From positions 1 to 32,457 of the forward strand of contig NZ_NJAJ01000038.1 of assembly GCF_002632825.1 (NCBI RefSeq): a stretch of 32,457 bases of DNA, written 5' to 3'. The notes under the pieces were generated by a model, which ran no database searches, was not told the DNA's origin, and worked only from the letters and a program-made list of their open reading frames with translations. The DNA comes from Xenorhabdus stockiae. Its GTDB lineage: Bacteria; Pseudomonadota; Gammaproteobacteria; Enterobacterales; Enterobacteriaceae. Made by a program: the position numbers and the translations under genes. Below, in pieces: positions 24,014 to 32,457 of this stretch. How positions within the stretch are numbered: the first letter of the stretch is position 1; the number at the start of each line of letters is the position of its first letter.

Positions 24014-25180
24014 ATGATATCGACATTAGCTATCAATAATTATCGTTCTATTCGTGACCTTCGTATTACTCTTGCTCCTCTTAATGTGATTACAGGCGCA
24101 AACGGTAGCGGTAAATCTAATTTATATCGTGCATTACGTTTGCTATCTGAAACAGCTCAAGGTGGTGTAGTAAATTCTCTAGCGCTGGAAGGTGGGCTGG
24201 ATTCTGCATTTTGGGCCGGGCCGGAAAATTTTTCAGGTGCGGTACGTGCAGGGCACATGCCAGTACAGGGTGGGGTTAGAAAAGAAGTAAAACGGTTACG
24301 TCTTGGGTTTGCGACAGATTCGTTTGGTTATTCCATCTCCCTTGGTCTGCCTCACCCGTCTAGCTCTGCTTTTGCGCTAGATCCAGAAATTAAACAGGAA
24401 TGTATTTGGGGAGGAGGGCGTTATCATCCGGCTGGTGTATTGGTAGAACGAAAAGGGGCAATAATCCGGGTTCGTGATGGGCGAAAATGGCAAATTACTT
24501 CAGAACATATTAATAGTTTCACCAGTATGTTTGATCAGCTTTCTGATCCTTTAATGGCTCCGGAAGTTTTTCATATGCGTGAGTTTATTCGTGGTTGGCG
24601 TTTCTATGATCATTTCCGGACAGATAGTGATGCTCCTGCCCGAAAAGCTCAGATTGGTACCCGCACTCCAGTATTGCATCATGATGGGCGGGATCTGGCT
24701 GCTGCCTTACAAACTATCCGCGAAATAGGTGATGCACAATTACTGGATGAATCGGTTAATGATGCTTTTCAGGGAGCTTCTTTGGCAATTACCCGTTCCA
24801 ACGAAGGGCTATTTACATTACAGTTTCGTCAGTATGGTTTAATGCGCGCGCTCTCCGGTGCTGAATTATCCGACGGAACGCTACGCTACTTGTTATTGAT
24901 TGCGGCATTACTGACACCACGTCCACCATCAATGATGATATTAAACGAGCCAGAAACCAGCCTGCATCCAGAACTTTTACCTTCATTGGCTAAATTGATT
25001 ATAAAGGTTTCAGCTCAGACTCAGGTTTGGGTTGTTTCACACTCTCCAGTATTGATTTCAGCACTACAGCACTCTTCGCTTTGTCAGACTATTCAGCTTG
25101 AAAAGCAACTAGGTGAAACTCATATCATTGGTAGGGATATACTGGAAGAGCCATCATGGCACTGGCCAGATAGGAATTAA
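24014..25180 (+). CDS. AAA/SMC-like ATPase (ABC-type fold), single gene
   Basis: ATG 24014 (MISTLAINNYRSIRDLRITL) gives 388 residues and has AGGAAG upstream; the extension to 23867 is AT-rich and without a match. The Walker A motif is GANGSGKSN (28-36), an ABC-signature-like LSGAELSDGTLRYL lies near 300, Walker B is MMILNEPETSLHPE near 320, and the switch His is in WVVSHSP near 350. This is the layout of predicted ATPases of the COG4637/RecF-SMC type without a coiled coil. No nuclease or partner gene is adjacent, so there is no direct evidence for a defence system. GC content is close to that of core genes, unlike its neighbours upstream. Confidence 0.85.
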   Translation: MISTLAINNYRSIRDLRITLAPLNVITGANGSGKSNLYRALRLLSETAQGGVVNSLALEGGLDSAFWAGPENFSGAVRAGHMPVQGGVRKEVKRLRLGFATDSFGYSISLGLPHPSSSAFALDPEIKQECIWGGGRYHPAGVLVERKGAIIRVRDGRKWQITSEHINSFTSMFDQLSDPLMAPEVFHMREFIRGWRFYDHFRTDSDAPARKAQIGTRTPVLHHDGRDLAAALQTIREIGDAQLLDESVNDAFQGASLAITRSNEGLFTLQFRQYGLMRALSGAELSDGTLRYLLLIAALLTPRPPSMMILNEPETSLHPELLPSLAKLIIKVSAQTQVWVVSHSPVLISALQHSSLCQTIQLEKQLGETHIIGRDILEEPSWHWPDRN

Positions 25181-25251
25181 AATATCTATCGTCTCAGGTT
25201 GTTTCGCTGAGAGATTGTGATTCTTTTCACGCTTTACTTCCTATAAAGACA

Positions 25252-25274
25252 AAACTAGGAAAATTTCCTAGTTT
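25252..25274. repeat. Perfect 11-bp palindrome between the ATPase gene and uhpT
   Basis: AAACTAGGAAA (25252-25262) and TTTCCTAGTTT (25264-25274) flank one base. A weaker stem, TCTCAG (25192-25197) with CTGAGA (25207-25212), lies just after the ATPase stop. The palindrome could be the terminator of the ATPase gene or an operator about 155 bases upstream of uhpT. Confidence 0.6.
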
Positions 25275-25429
25275 ATCTAAGACAATAGCTCAAGCCAATT
25301 TTTAACCCCTTTCTTAGAATCTCAGTAATAACAATACCTACGAAAAAATTCGCGTTTTAGCGAGCCGCCTTTTTGATTTCCACCTGCATTAAAAAGGTTT
25401 TCTTTGTCGTGGTTATCTGAGGATTTCAT

Positions 25430-26819
25430 ATGATTAAAATTCTGGAACAAGTTCGTCAACCGACGTTGGATCTTCCAGTCGATATACGCCGTAAGATGTG
25501 GTTTAAGCCTTTTATGCAGTCATATCTGGTGGTTTTCATTGGCTATATGGCGATGTATCTGGTGCGCAAGAATTTCAATATTGCCCAGAACGATATGGTT
25601 TCTACTTATGGTTTCTACTTATGGTTTGTCGATGACGCAGCTTGGGTTGATAGGGTTGGGGTTCTCTATCACTTATGGCGTAGGCAAAACGTTAGTGGCT
25701 TATTATGCAGATAGAAAAAATACCAAACAATTTTTGCCATTTATGTTGATTTTGTCTGGCCTGGCCATGCTCGGTTTTAGTATGAGTATGGGCAGCTCTG
25801 GGATCAGTATTTTTTTGATGGTGGCATTTTATGCGCTAAGTGGTTTTTTCCAAAGTATAGGTGGGCCGGCAAGTTATTCCACCATTACCAAATGGACTCC
25901 GCGTAGCAAACGAGGTACCTATCTTGGGCTTTGGAATATGTCGCACAATGTGGGTGGCGCAGGTGCGGCAGGAGTTGCTTTGTTTGGAGCGCACTATTTA
26001 TTTGATGGTCATGTCATCGGGATGTTTATTTTCCCTTCCATAATTGCTCTGATCATTGGTTTTATTGGTTTACGTTATGGAAGCGATTCGCCTGAAAGTT
26101 ATGGTCTGGGTAAAGCAGAAGAGTTATTTGGTGAGTCGATCAGCGAAGAGGATATAACAGCAGAAGAAAATCAAATGACTAAGCGGGAGATTTTTGTTGA
26201 GTATATTCTGAAAAACAAAGTGATCTGGCTTCTTTGCTTTGCCAATATTTTTCTTTATATCGTGCGAATTGGCATTGACCAGTGGTCAACGGTATATGCG
26301 TATCAGGAATTAGGACATTCAAAAGAAACTGCTATTTCCGGCTTTACAATGTTTGAGGTTGGGGCGTTAGTCGGGACGCTGATGTGGGGATATTTGTCAG
26401 ATTTAGCAAATGGTCGTCGCGCTCTTGTTGCTTGTGTCTCACTGGGTCTAATTATTGTTAGCCTTGAATTCTACCAGCATGCAACCAGCGAGTTTATGTA
26501 TTTAGGCTCTCTATTTGTACTCGGATTTCTGGTGTTTGGCCCACAATTACTGATTGGCGTGTCAGCTGTTGGCTTTGTACCGAAAAAAGCGATCAGTGTT
26601 GCAGATGGTGTTAAAGGTACGTTTGCTTATTTAATCGGTGATAGTTTTGCTAAATTAGGTTTGGGAATGATTGCTGATGGAGTGCCTATTTTTGGTTTAA
26701 CAGGCTGGAAAGGTACTTTTGTCGCACTTGATACTTCTGCATTTATCTGCATTACATTACTTACGTTTGTTGCTATTGCTGAAGAGAGAAAAATTCGTAG
26801 TAGCAGGAAAGCGCTATAA
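25430..26819 (+). pseudogene. uhpT: Hexose-phosphate antiporter UhpT, frameshifted by a 13-bp duplication
   Basis: UhpT exchanges external glucose-6-phosphate for internal phosphate (major facilitator, organophosphate:phosphate antiporter family). Start ATG 25430, with GAGG upstream, gives [20 protein letters not shown] and matches E. coli UhpT up to NDMVSTYG (residue 61). A second copy of ATGGTTTCTACTT then shifts the frame. Removing 13 bases restores [20 protein letters not shown] and a 458-residue protein (E. coli 463), intact to the stop at 26819, including [22 protein letters not shown] and [19 protein letters not shown]. As read, only a truncated peptide of about 94 residues is made. 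The rest shows no decay, so the lesion is recent, reversible, or an error. Confidence 0.93.
25595..25620 (+). repeat. 13-bp direct tandem repeat inside uhpT
   Basis: Two perfect copies of ATGGTTTCTACTT at 25595-25607 and 25608-25620, followed by ATGGTTTG. A length of 13 is not a multiple of three and shifts the reading frame by +1. Confidence 0.97.
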
Positions 26820-26840
26820 AGCTTGTTAAAAATCGTTATG

Positions 26841-26872
26841 ACGCTACTGTTTTATTCGCAGTAGCGTTTTTG
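26841..26872 (+). terminator. Terminator after uhpT
   Basis: ACGCTACTG (26841-26849) pairs with CAGTAGCGT (26859-26867), followed by TTTTG. It separates uhpT from uhpABC. Confidence 0.85.
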
Positions 26873-26958
26873 AGTGAAACGTATCGTTCCCAGTCTATTG
26901 CACAGCTATATTAATGAGAGTAATTTATACGGGTTTTCTGATCTGGCAATAAATAACG

Positions 26959-27567
26959 ATGATTAAAGTAGCATTAGTCGATGACCATGTGGTAGTACGT
27001 TCTGGCTTTGCCCAATTATTAAGCTTAGAGCCTGATATTGAAGTTGTTGGTGAATTCAGTTCATGCGCCGAAGCAAGATATGGTCTGCCCGGTTCAGGGG
27101 CAATGGTTTGTATTCTTGATATCTCAATGGCTGATGAAAGTGGATTATCACTATTGCAGGATATTCCCTCCGGCATTGGTTGTATTATGCTGAGCGTCCA
27201 CGATTCAGCCACCATGGTAGAAAAAGCCCTGAAGGCGGGAGCCCGGGGTTATCTAAGCAAACGCTGTAGCCCGGATGAATTGGTACAGGCGGTGCGTATT
27301 GTTGTGAATAATGGTTTTTACTTCTCGCCGGATATTGTGCTAAAACTGACATCATCAAAAAATAATCCTGCTTCTTTGGATCACTTAACCAAGAGAGAGA
27401 GGCAAATCGCGGAAATGCTTGCCACAGGAATGGATGTTAAAGCAGTAGCTGCTGAGCTGGGTTTGAGTCATAAAACAATTCATGTTCATCGGGCTAATGC
27501 AATAAGTAAATTGGGCGTAACAAATAACGTGGGCCTAGCAAATTATTTTGCCTCTAGTGATCTCTAA
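26959..27567 (+). CDS. uhpA: Response regulator UhpA
   Basis: NarL/FixJ-type response regulator that activates uhpT. 202 residues. The receiver domain is at 1-120, with acidic residues DDH at 8-10, phosphoacceptor Asp54 in CILDISM, and the conserved Ser and Lys in MLSVHDS and [11 protein letters not shown]. The LuxR-type helix-turn-helix is at about 138-195 ([20 protein letters not shown], then [18 protein letters not shown]). It matches E. coli UhpA nearly throughout, with a few extra residues in the linker. Its stop codon overlaps the uhpB start (TAATG), so the two are translationally coupled. The ribosome-binding site is weak. Confidence 0.95.
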   Translation: MIKVALVDDHVVVRSGFAQLLSLEPDIEVVGEFSSCAEARYGLPGSGAMVCILDISMADESGLSLLQDIPSGIGCIMLSVHDSATMVEKALKAGARGYLSKRCSPDELVQAVRIVVNNGFYFSPDIVLKLTSSKNNPASLDHLTKRERQIAEMLATGMDVKAVAAELGLSHKTIHVHRANAISKLGVTNNVGLANYFASSDL

Positions 27568-29090
27568 TGTATCGATACTTGCTCAGTTCATTTTGTGGTG
27601 GATTACTGTTTTCCTGCTGGTGGTTCTGTTTATGGGTGATAGCTTATTACTTTGTCAATGACTTAGAGCTGGCTATTTTGTTTTTTCCATTTGCACTACG
27701 TCTTGGCATTGCTTTACATATCCCGCAGAAATATTGGCTAACACTATATGGTACAGAATGGTTGCTTACGATTGGTCTGGCCTTACTAATGAAGCAGCCT
27801 CAGTGGCTAACTGTATTAACAGCCAGTATAGTCAGCCTTCCCATAGTCTGGGCCGCCAGTCGTTATTATTGTGGTAATCAGTGGCAAAGACTTTCTGTGA
27901 TGGCCCTTGTGATTGTAATCACTTCAATTGTTAATGTTATATCCGTCATCAATCATAATCCGGCTGTAACCATCGCACTTTTGGTGAGTTTAACCGGAGG
28001 CGTTATGCTGGTTCCTTTGTGTTACTTAGTTTGGCATTATTTATTCCAGAATGTCTGGCTACCCATGACTGCCAATGTTATTGCACACCAAATTCGTTTC
28101 AATCTGAAACAGGTTATTTTTTATAGTCTATTATTTGTATTAAATATTTTTCTTCAGATCTGGATACCTAACGAACTCCGCTATTTTGCGCCATTCTGCC
28201 TTGCTATTCCGATTATTTTATTGGCTTTTCGCTACGGTTGGCAGGGAGCATTGCTTGGCACTTTACTGAATAGTGTTGCGTTAATTGCTGCTCGCAGCGG
28301 TGTTTCCGATATGGAAATTACGGATTTGCTGTTATCTCTTCTGACCCAGACTCTGACAGGAATAATCCTTGGAATGGCTGTTCAGCGTCAGCGTGATCTG
28401 AATATGCAGCTAAAGAGGGAATTATCTCGTAATCACAGTCTGTCACGCCAGTTAGTAAAAGCAGAGGAATCAGTAAGACGGGAGATTGCCCGCGAATTAC
28501 ATGATGAAATAGGTCAAAATATTACAGCTATCCGGACACAGGCAAATATTATCCAACGTGTTGGTGCAACGCCGGTGGTTATTAATTGTGCCAAAACTAT
28601 CGAAACATTATCTCTGAATGTTTATGATACTACCAAAATGTTATTGAGCAGATTACGGCCTAAAGTACTCGACGATTTTGGCCTTAAGGAAGCTATTGAG
28701 CAGTTATTGCGGGATATGGAATTTGAAGCAAACGGCATATCAGTAGAAATTAATTGGGAAATCGATTCCGATGCTGTTATTGAACAGTTAAGTGATGCAA
28801 CGAAAGCTACATTATACCGCCTTTGTCAGGAAGCATTGAATAATGCATTAAAGTATTCTCAGGCTGATTGTATTAAAGTGCATTTTTCTATTAAGGAAAT
28901 GGTCCGTTTATTGATCAAAGACAATGGTATTGGCTGTAAAGCTGAAGATCATATGAAGGGATTTGGCTTGCGAGGTATGCGTGAGCGTGTACAGGCCCTC
29001 GGTGGTAATTTTTCAATTCATAGTGAGAAACAGCAAAATGAATCTACACGCTCTGGTACGGATTTATCGATCATTTTGCCTAAACTTTAA
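27567..29090 (+). CDS. uhpB: Sensor histidine kinase UhpB
   Basis: Membrane histidine kinase that phosphorylates UhpA when UhpC detects external glucose-6-phosphate. 507 residues. The first 275 or so hold about eight to ten hydrophobic segments. The HisKA_3 dimerisation box follows: RREIARELHDEIGQNITAIR, with phosphoacceptor His312 (His313 in E. coli). The ATPase domain has LYRLCQEALNNALKYSQA, DNGIGCK and GFGLRGMRERVQALGG as N and G boxes. The gene overlaps uhpA by one base and is followed three bases later by uhpC, a tight operon. Confidence 0.95.
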   Translation: MYRYLLSSFCGGLLFSCWWFCLWVIAYYFVNDLELAILFFPFALRLGIALHIPQKYWLTLYGTEWLLTIGLALLMKQPQWLTVLTASIVSLPIVWAASRYYCGNQWQRLSVMALVIVITSIVNVISVINHNPAVTIALLVSLTGGVMLVPLCYLVWHYLFQNVWLPMTANVIAHQIRFNLKQVIFYSLLFVLNIFLQIWIPNELRYFAPFCLAIPIILLAFRYGWQGALLGTLLNSVALIAARSGVSDMEITDLLLSLLTQTLTGIILGMAVQRQRDLNMQLKRELSRNHSLSRQLVKAEESVRREIARELHDEIGQNITAIRTQANIIQRVGATPVVINCAKTIETLSLNVYDTTKMLLSRLRPKVLDDFGLKEAIEQLLRDMEFEANGISVEINWEIDSDAVIEQLSDATKATLYRLCQEALNNALKYSQADCIKVHFSIKEMVRLLIKDNGIGCKAEDHMKGFGLRGMRERVQALGGNFSIHSEKQQNESTRSGTDLSIILPKL

Positions 29091-29093
29091 GAA

Positions 29094-30428
29094 ATGATCA
29101 TGACAGTTTTTTCTCAGCCTAAACTAATTAATCCAAATCATTTGTCTACGGTAGAAATTAGGGAGCAATATCGTTACTGGCGTCTGCATATAATGTTGAG
29201 CTTATATGTGGGCTATGCGTTATTTTATTTCACCCGTAAAAATTTTAATTACGCAATGCCAGAATTGATCAGTGATCTGGGTCTTGATAAAGCTGAAATT
29301 GGGTTGATTGGTACGTTATTTTATATTGCTTATGGTTGCTCAAAATTTATTTCCGGTATTCTCTCTGATCGCTCTAATCCACGTTATTTCATGGGTATTG
29401 GGCTAATTGCTACCGGTATCATTAATGTTTTTTTCGGTCTGTCCAGTTCTGTTGTCATGTTTACCTGTTTATGGATATTGAATGCTTGGTTTCAGGGATG
29501 GGCCTCTCCTTCATGTATTAAATTACTTACCACTTGGTATTCGCGTTCGGAACGTGGTTTTTGGTGGTCATTGTGGAATACTTCGCATCACATTGGGAGT
29601 GCATTAGTTGCACTCTTTGTTGGTTTTGTCACCTTGCACTTCAGCTGGCGTGAAGGTTTTATTGTGCCCGGTTGTCTGGGGATCTTAGGAGGAATTCTAC
29701 TATGTTGGCGATTACGTGATAAACCGGCTTCAATGGGGTTGCCAACTATTGGGCAGTATCGCAATGATTTTCTGGAAAAAAAACATGAAAATCAAGGGAA
29801 GGGGTTAAGTACCAGAGAAATATTAAGAGATTATGTTTTCAGGAATAAATATATCTGGTTACTTTCCTGTAGCTATGTGCTGGTTTACATTGTTCGCACA
29901 GTTATCAACGATTGGGGAAACCTTTATCTGACAGAATATCATCATTATGATTTAGTGAGCGCCAACTTTGTCGTATCACTGTTTGAAGTTGGAGGCTTTG
30001 TGGGATCCTTGGTTGCCGGCTGGGGTTCTGATAAGTTATTTGGCGGCAATCGAGGTCCTATTAATTTAATATTTTCAATTGGTATTTTTTTGTCAGTAGC
30101 TGCTTTATGGTTGATGCCTGTAACAGATTTAGTTTTTCAATCGTTGGGATTTTTTTCTATCGGTTTTTTCGTTTTTGGTCCGCAGTTATTGATTGGTATG
30201 GCAGCAGCAGAATGTTCACATAAAGATTCAGCTGGAGCAGCAACGGGATTTGTTGGTCTCTTTGCCTATACAGGTCCGGCACTTGGTGGTTATCCTTTTG
30301 CGATTATTTTGGAGAACTATCATTGGACGTGGTTGTTTATTACCATCTCTGTATGCGCTGTCATGATTGGTTTATTATTGCTGCCTTTTTTACAGGCTCA
30401 ATTTCCTCAGCAAAGAGAGCAGGGTTAA
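29094..30428 (+). CDS. uhpC: Hexose-phosphate sensor UhpC
   Basis: Polytopic sensor related to UhpT that binds external glucose-6-phosphate and controls UhpB. 444 residues; starts at ATG 29094 or ATG 29100 are both possible. It keeps the two arginines typical of this antiporter family (Arg48 in FTRKNFNYAMP and the Arg in VYIVRTVINDW), SRSERGFWWSLWNTSHHIGS and [20 protein letters not shown]. Twelve membrane segments are expected. UhpC has only slow transport in E. coli, so it is unlikely to replace UhpT efficiently. Confidence 0.94.
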   Translation: MIMTVFSQPKLINPNHLSTVEIREQYRYWRLHIMLSLYVGYALFYFTRKNFNYAMPELISDLGLDKAEIGLIGTLFYIAYGCSKFISGILSDRSNPRYFMGIGLIATGIINVFFGLSSSVVMFTCLWILNAWFQGWASPSCIKLLTTWYSRSERGFWWSLWNTSHHIGSALVALFVGFVTLHFSWREGFIVPGCLGILGGILLCWRLRDKPASMGLPTIGQYRNDFLEKKHENQGKGLSTREILRDYVFRNKYIWLLSCSYVLVYIVRTVINDWGNLYLTEYHHYDLVSANFVVSLFEVGGFVGSLVAGWGSDKLFGGNRGPINLIFSIGIFLSVAALWLMPVTDLVFQSLGFFSIGFFVFGPQLLIGMAAAECSHKDSAGAATGFVGLFAYTGPALGGYPFAIILENYHWTWLFITISVCAVMIGLLLLPFLQAQFPQQREQG

Positions 30429-30441
30429 CTGCTCTTATTTT
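30416..30441 (+). terminator. Probable terminator of uhpABC
   Basis: AGAGCAG (30416-30422), loop GGTTAA, CTGCTCT (30429-30435), then TATTTT. The stem overlaps the uhpC stop codon and is only 7 bp. Confidence 0.6.
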
Positions 30442-30667
30442 AACGCTGTGATATTTGCCGGTTAAGCCACTCTTCTCTGGTTAGTTCCCATATTTCATTA
30501 TCATACTCCCCTGAAAAGTATGTTTTGTCTATCATCTCTTATCATTTGTAGTCATGTTTAGCTAAAGTATTTACTTCAATTTATTGATTTTTAATCCAAT
30601 TAACCCTATCTTCTTCTTGTCTTTAGTCAATAATGATCACGTATATTCATGCGGAGTCATGAAAAAA

Positions 30668-30687
30668 ATGTACATATGAGTGTACAT
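30668..30687. promoter_or_regulatory. Inverted repeat in the integrase promoter region
   Basis: ATGTACA (30668-30674) and TGTACAT (30681-30687) flank six bases, about 40 bases before the integrase start. It is placed where an operator for an excisionase- or AlpA-like regulator could overlap the promoter. The role is inferred. The rest of 30442-30728 shows no tRNA gene or clear attachment site. Confidence 0.45.
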
Positions 30688-30728
30688 AAACTACATTAAA
30701 AGCTGTGTTATCTTCCGAGGAAAGTGAT

Positions 30729-31979
30729 ATGGCTATTACTGATTCATGGCTCCGTTCTACCAACGGTAAACCCCAAGAAAAAATCATCACTAAATCAGAT
30801 AGGGATGGGCTGTCTGCTCGTGTCACCCCCAAAGGAAAAATCATATTCCAATTTAGATATCGCTGGAATGGTAAGGGTGACAGGATCGATATTGGTACAT
30901 ACCCGGCAACGGGTTTAAAAGATGCGCGTGATTCTGTGATTTTCTATCGTGGGGAATTAGAGCAACACCGCAATCCGAAAATAGTCAAGCGTGTTCGTAA
31001 AGAATCCGCCTTAAACGCAGTCACTGTGGAAACACTCATTAGGGAGTGGTGGACAGCAACCATGCAAGGTTCGAAGGTGAAAGCTGACGAACTTTTGCGC
31101 TCTTTCGAACTTTACATTTTCCCAAAGATTGGCAAATTACCCCATGATGAAGTCACGCTTCACGTCTGGCTTTCTTTAATTGAAGAGACTATCAAGCAAG
31201 CACCAACAACTGGTGCCCGAGTATTAACGTACTCCAAGACTGCTCATAAATGGGCGGTTCGGAGAGGGATAACCAATTTCACCCCGTTATCCGATGTGGA
31301 ACGAAGTGATTTAGTTCGAAAAAATATAGATGTCGATAATGAGATAAGTGAGCGGATCTTAAACGAAGAAGAGCTGGCTATTCTCTTTCAGGTGATTAAC
31401 ACTCCCGGGTATAACCCACGAAATGCACTAATAATAAAATTATGCCTTTTATTTGGTTGTCGCATCGGTGAACTACTAAAAGCCAAAGTGAACGACTTTG
31501 ATTATGAAAAAGATATTTGGATTATTCCCCCTAAAAACCACAAGACAGGAAGGAAATCTAAAAAAAATATCATTAGACCCATTATCCCTGTGGCTAAAGA
31601 GTTAATTGAGCAAGCCAAGAGATTAAACGGTGGGAGCGAGTATTTATTTGTTGTGGGAAGTGGCAATCCATTTTTACCAGTGGGGGGACACGCAAGCATA
31701 ATGACCATGCTAAACAAAAAAATGTCTCTTCACTTTCCTAATTTTAAATCTTTTTCAATTCATGATCTACGTAGAACTATGCGTACTGAGATATCTGAAT
31801 TAACGTCACCCCATGTCGCCGAAATCATGCTGGGTCATAAACTGCCGGGAATTTGGCAGGTGTACGATAAGCACACCTACCTAAATGAGCAGAGAGAAGC
31901 CTATGAACGCTGGTGGGATAAACTGACTAAAATTGTTTCCCGTTCTCCCAATCAAGAATATCCTGCCGCAAAAAATTAA
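30729..31979 (+). CDS. Tyrosine recombinase / integrase of a genomic island or prophage
   Basis: ATG 30729 (MAITDSWLRSTNGKPQEKII) with GAGGAAAG upstream gives 416 residues; the longer frame to 30705 is less likely. The N-terminal 90 residues are a DUF4102-like arm-binding domain (RVTPKGKIIFQFRYRW, IDIGTYPATGLKDAR) of P4-type integrases. The catalytic domain has Arg245 (FGCRIGELLKAK), Lys in HKTGRKSKKN, His345 and Arg348 (SIHDLRRTMRTEI), His370 (IMLGHKL) and Tyr379 (QVYDKHTYL). All key residues are present, so it should be active. It marks the edge of an element that probably extends to the right. Confidence 0.93.
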   Translation: MAITDSWLRSTNGKPQEKIITKSDRDGLSARVTPKGKIIFQFRYRWNGKGDRIDIGTYPATGLKDARDSVIFYRGELEQHRNPKIVKRVRKESALNAVTVETLIREWWTATMQGSKVKADELLRSFELYIFPKIGKLPHDEVTLHVWLSLIEETIKQAPTTGARVLTYSKTAHKWAVRRGITNFTPLSDVERSDLVRKNIDVDNEISERILNEEELAILFQVINTPGYNPRNALIIKLCLLFGCRIGELLKAKVNDFDYEKDIWIIPPKNHKTGRKSKKNIIRPIIPVAKELIEQAKRLNGGSEYLFVVGSGNPFLPVGGHASIMTMLNKKMSLHFPNFKSFSIHDLRRTMRTEISELTSPHVAEIMLGHKLPGIWQVYDKHTYLNEQREAYERWWDKLTKIVSRSPNQEYPAAKN

Positions 31980-32118
31980 GCTGATTGGATTTAAACTTGG
32001 GTTTTGGGAAGCCTTCTCGGCGTTGCTTCCCATTACCGCACCACAATCTTATAGTGTGTGGTTTTACGCCATAACGTTCTGCCAGTTCCTGAGTTTTAAT
32101 GTAAGGTGACTGATTCAT
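31927..32118 (-). CDS. AlpA/excisionase-like helix-turn-helix protein
   Basis: 63 residues, MNQSPYIKTQELAERYGVKP then HTIRLWCGNGKQRREGFPKP, the winged-helix pattern of AlpA/excisionase proteins that control integrase genes and DNA excision. Ribosome-binding site AGGAGAGG. The last 53 bases overlap the end of the convergent integrase gene, so one transcript would be antisense to the other. Its start codon overlaps the stop of the upstream gene (ATGA). Confidence 0.82.
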   Translation of the reverse strand: MNQSPYIKTQELAERYGVKPHTIRLWCGNGKQRREGFPKPKFKSNQLNFLRQDILDWENGKQF

Positions 32119-32435
32119 TTTTCCTCTCCTTTCTGATACCCGTTCTCCAATATCACCTTCGCCACACTCGCCGGAGCTGCCTTATCACTCCACGTTGCAT
32201 CGAAAATAATGTCGCTCAGTTCCGCCATGAGAATATCGTTCAAATTTTTCGGTCTTGCAGAGTAGGGCGCCCCATCGGGCACCCCTTCCATAATGTCGAT
32301 AGTGAGCTGGGCTATTTCTGTTGCTTCTCGTTCCGGCTTACGGTATCCAGAATGCCAAACTACATCGGTGATATCAGACGGATCACCCCAGACTGAGGCA
32401 ATAATCTGAGTCAGGTGGAATGAGTTATTGATCAT
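32115..32435 (-). CDS. Small phage- or island-type protein of unknown function
   Basis: 106 residues, starting MINNSFHLTQIIASVWGDPS. Family not recognised with certainty; it has the look of small hypothetical proteins in prophage early regions. The ribosome-binding site (AGGAAG) lies about ten bases upstream. It is the first gene of a two-gene minus-strand operon with the AlpA-like gene, coupled by a four-base ATGA overlap. Confidence 0.72.
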   Translation of the reverse strand: MINNSFHLTQIIASVWGDPSDITDVVWHSGYRKPEREATEIAQLTIDIMEGVPDGAPYSARPKNLNDILMAELSDIIFDATWSDKAAPASVAKVILENGYQKGEEK

Positions 32436-32457
32436 TGCTGCTTTCTTCCTTCTGCTT

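Noticed and set aside
24014-25180. A phage-defence system built on the SMC-like ATPase
   Set aside because: The gene stands alone; no nuclease, TOPRIM or other effector is next to it, so context gives no support.
30429-30728. A tRNA gene or att site as the integration target of the integrase
   Set aside because: No cloverleaf-like sequence or direct repeat was seen here; the target may lie outside the window.
32106-32396. 96-codon plus-strand ORF near the right end
   Set aside because: Antisense to the two-gene minus-strand operon, which has good ribosome-binding sites and a four-base coupling overlap.

Overview
The window looks like a chromosomal segment of an insect-pathogenic enterobacterium, most likely Photorhabdus (a close Xenorhabdus relative cannot be excluded). 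This rests on enterobacterial fliC-fliA-fliZ, PutA, PutP, CycA and Uhp proteins, two full-length ERIC repeats (126-127 bp), and long AT-rich accessory stretches full of broken genes and insertion-sequence debris. No search could be run, so genus and families are recognised by eye.

Layout. (1) 1-3100: flagellin fliC with a textbook sigma-28 promoter, an ERIC repeat, the sigma-28 gene fliA, then fliZ. (2) 3.2-11.1 kb: proline utilisation. The trifunctional putA is on the minus strand, divergent from two tandem putP copies. The intergenic region holds repeated GTGCAACTTT/GTTGCAACTTT boxes that match the known PutA operator core. The second putP copy carries Asp55 to Gly at the residue known to be essential for Na+-coupled uptake in E. 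coli PutP. (3) 11.1-18.3 kb: an AT-rich accessory zone with a small secreted protein, a GhoS/DUF2622-like protein, an IS5-family end fragment fused to a broken IS630-family transposase, a 496-residue beta-rich orphan, a gene stub cut by a decayed inverted IS5-family element, an orphan phage holin, and remnants of a LysR/EamA pair. (4) 18.3-20.9 kb: the most unusual gene, a 501-residue fusion of a winged-helix segment, a BpsA-type branched-chain polyamine synthase, a four-cysteine zinc-ribbon-like segment and a SpeH-type AdoMet decarboxylase whose active site is altered. A YhhY-like acetyltransferase and a frameshifted DUF4440-like gene follow. (5) 21.0-25.2 kb: cycA, a SinR-like gene with an in-frame stop, a periplasmic OB-fold protein and an SMC-like ATPase. 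(6) 25.4-30.4 kb: hexose-phosphate uptake uhpT-uhpA-uhpB-uhpC. uhpT is broken by a perfect 13-bp tandem duplication. (7) 30.7 kb to the end: a tyrosine integrase with a convergent AlpA/excisionase-like gene coupled to a small phage-type gene, probably the edge of an island or prophage that continues to the right.

How it fits together: FliA should drive fliC from the promoter at 245-271. PutA should repress and then degrade proline brought in by PutP. UhpC senses external hexose phosphate, UhpB and UhpA relay the signal, and UhpT would be the output, but in this sequence the output gene is out of frame. The accessory zone looks like a repeated landing site for mobile DNA, in which the polyamine-fusion gene is the best-preserved cargo.
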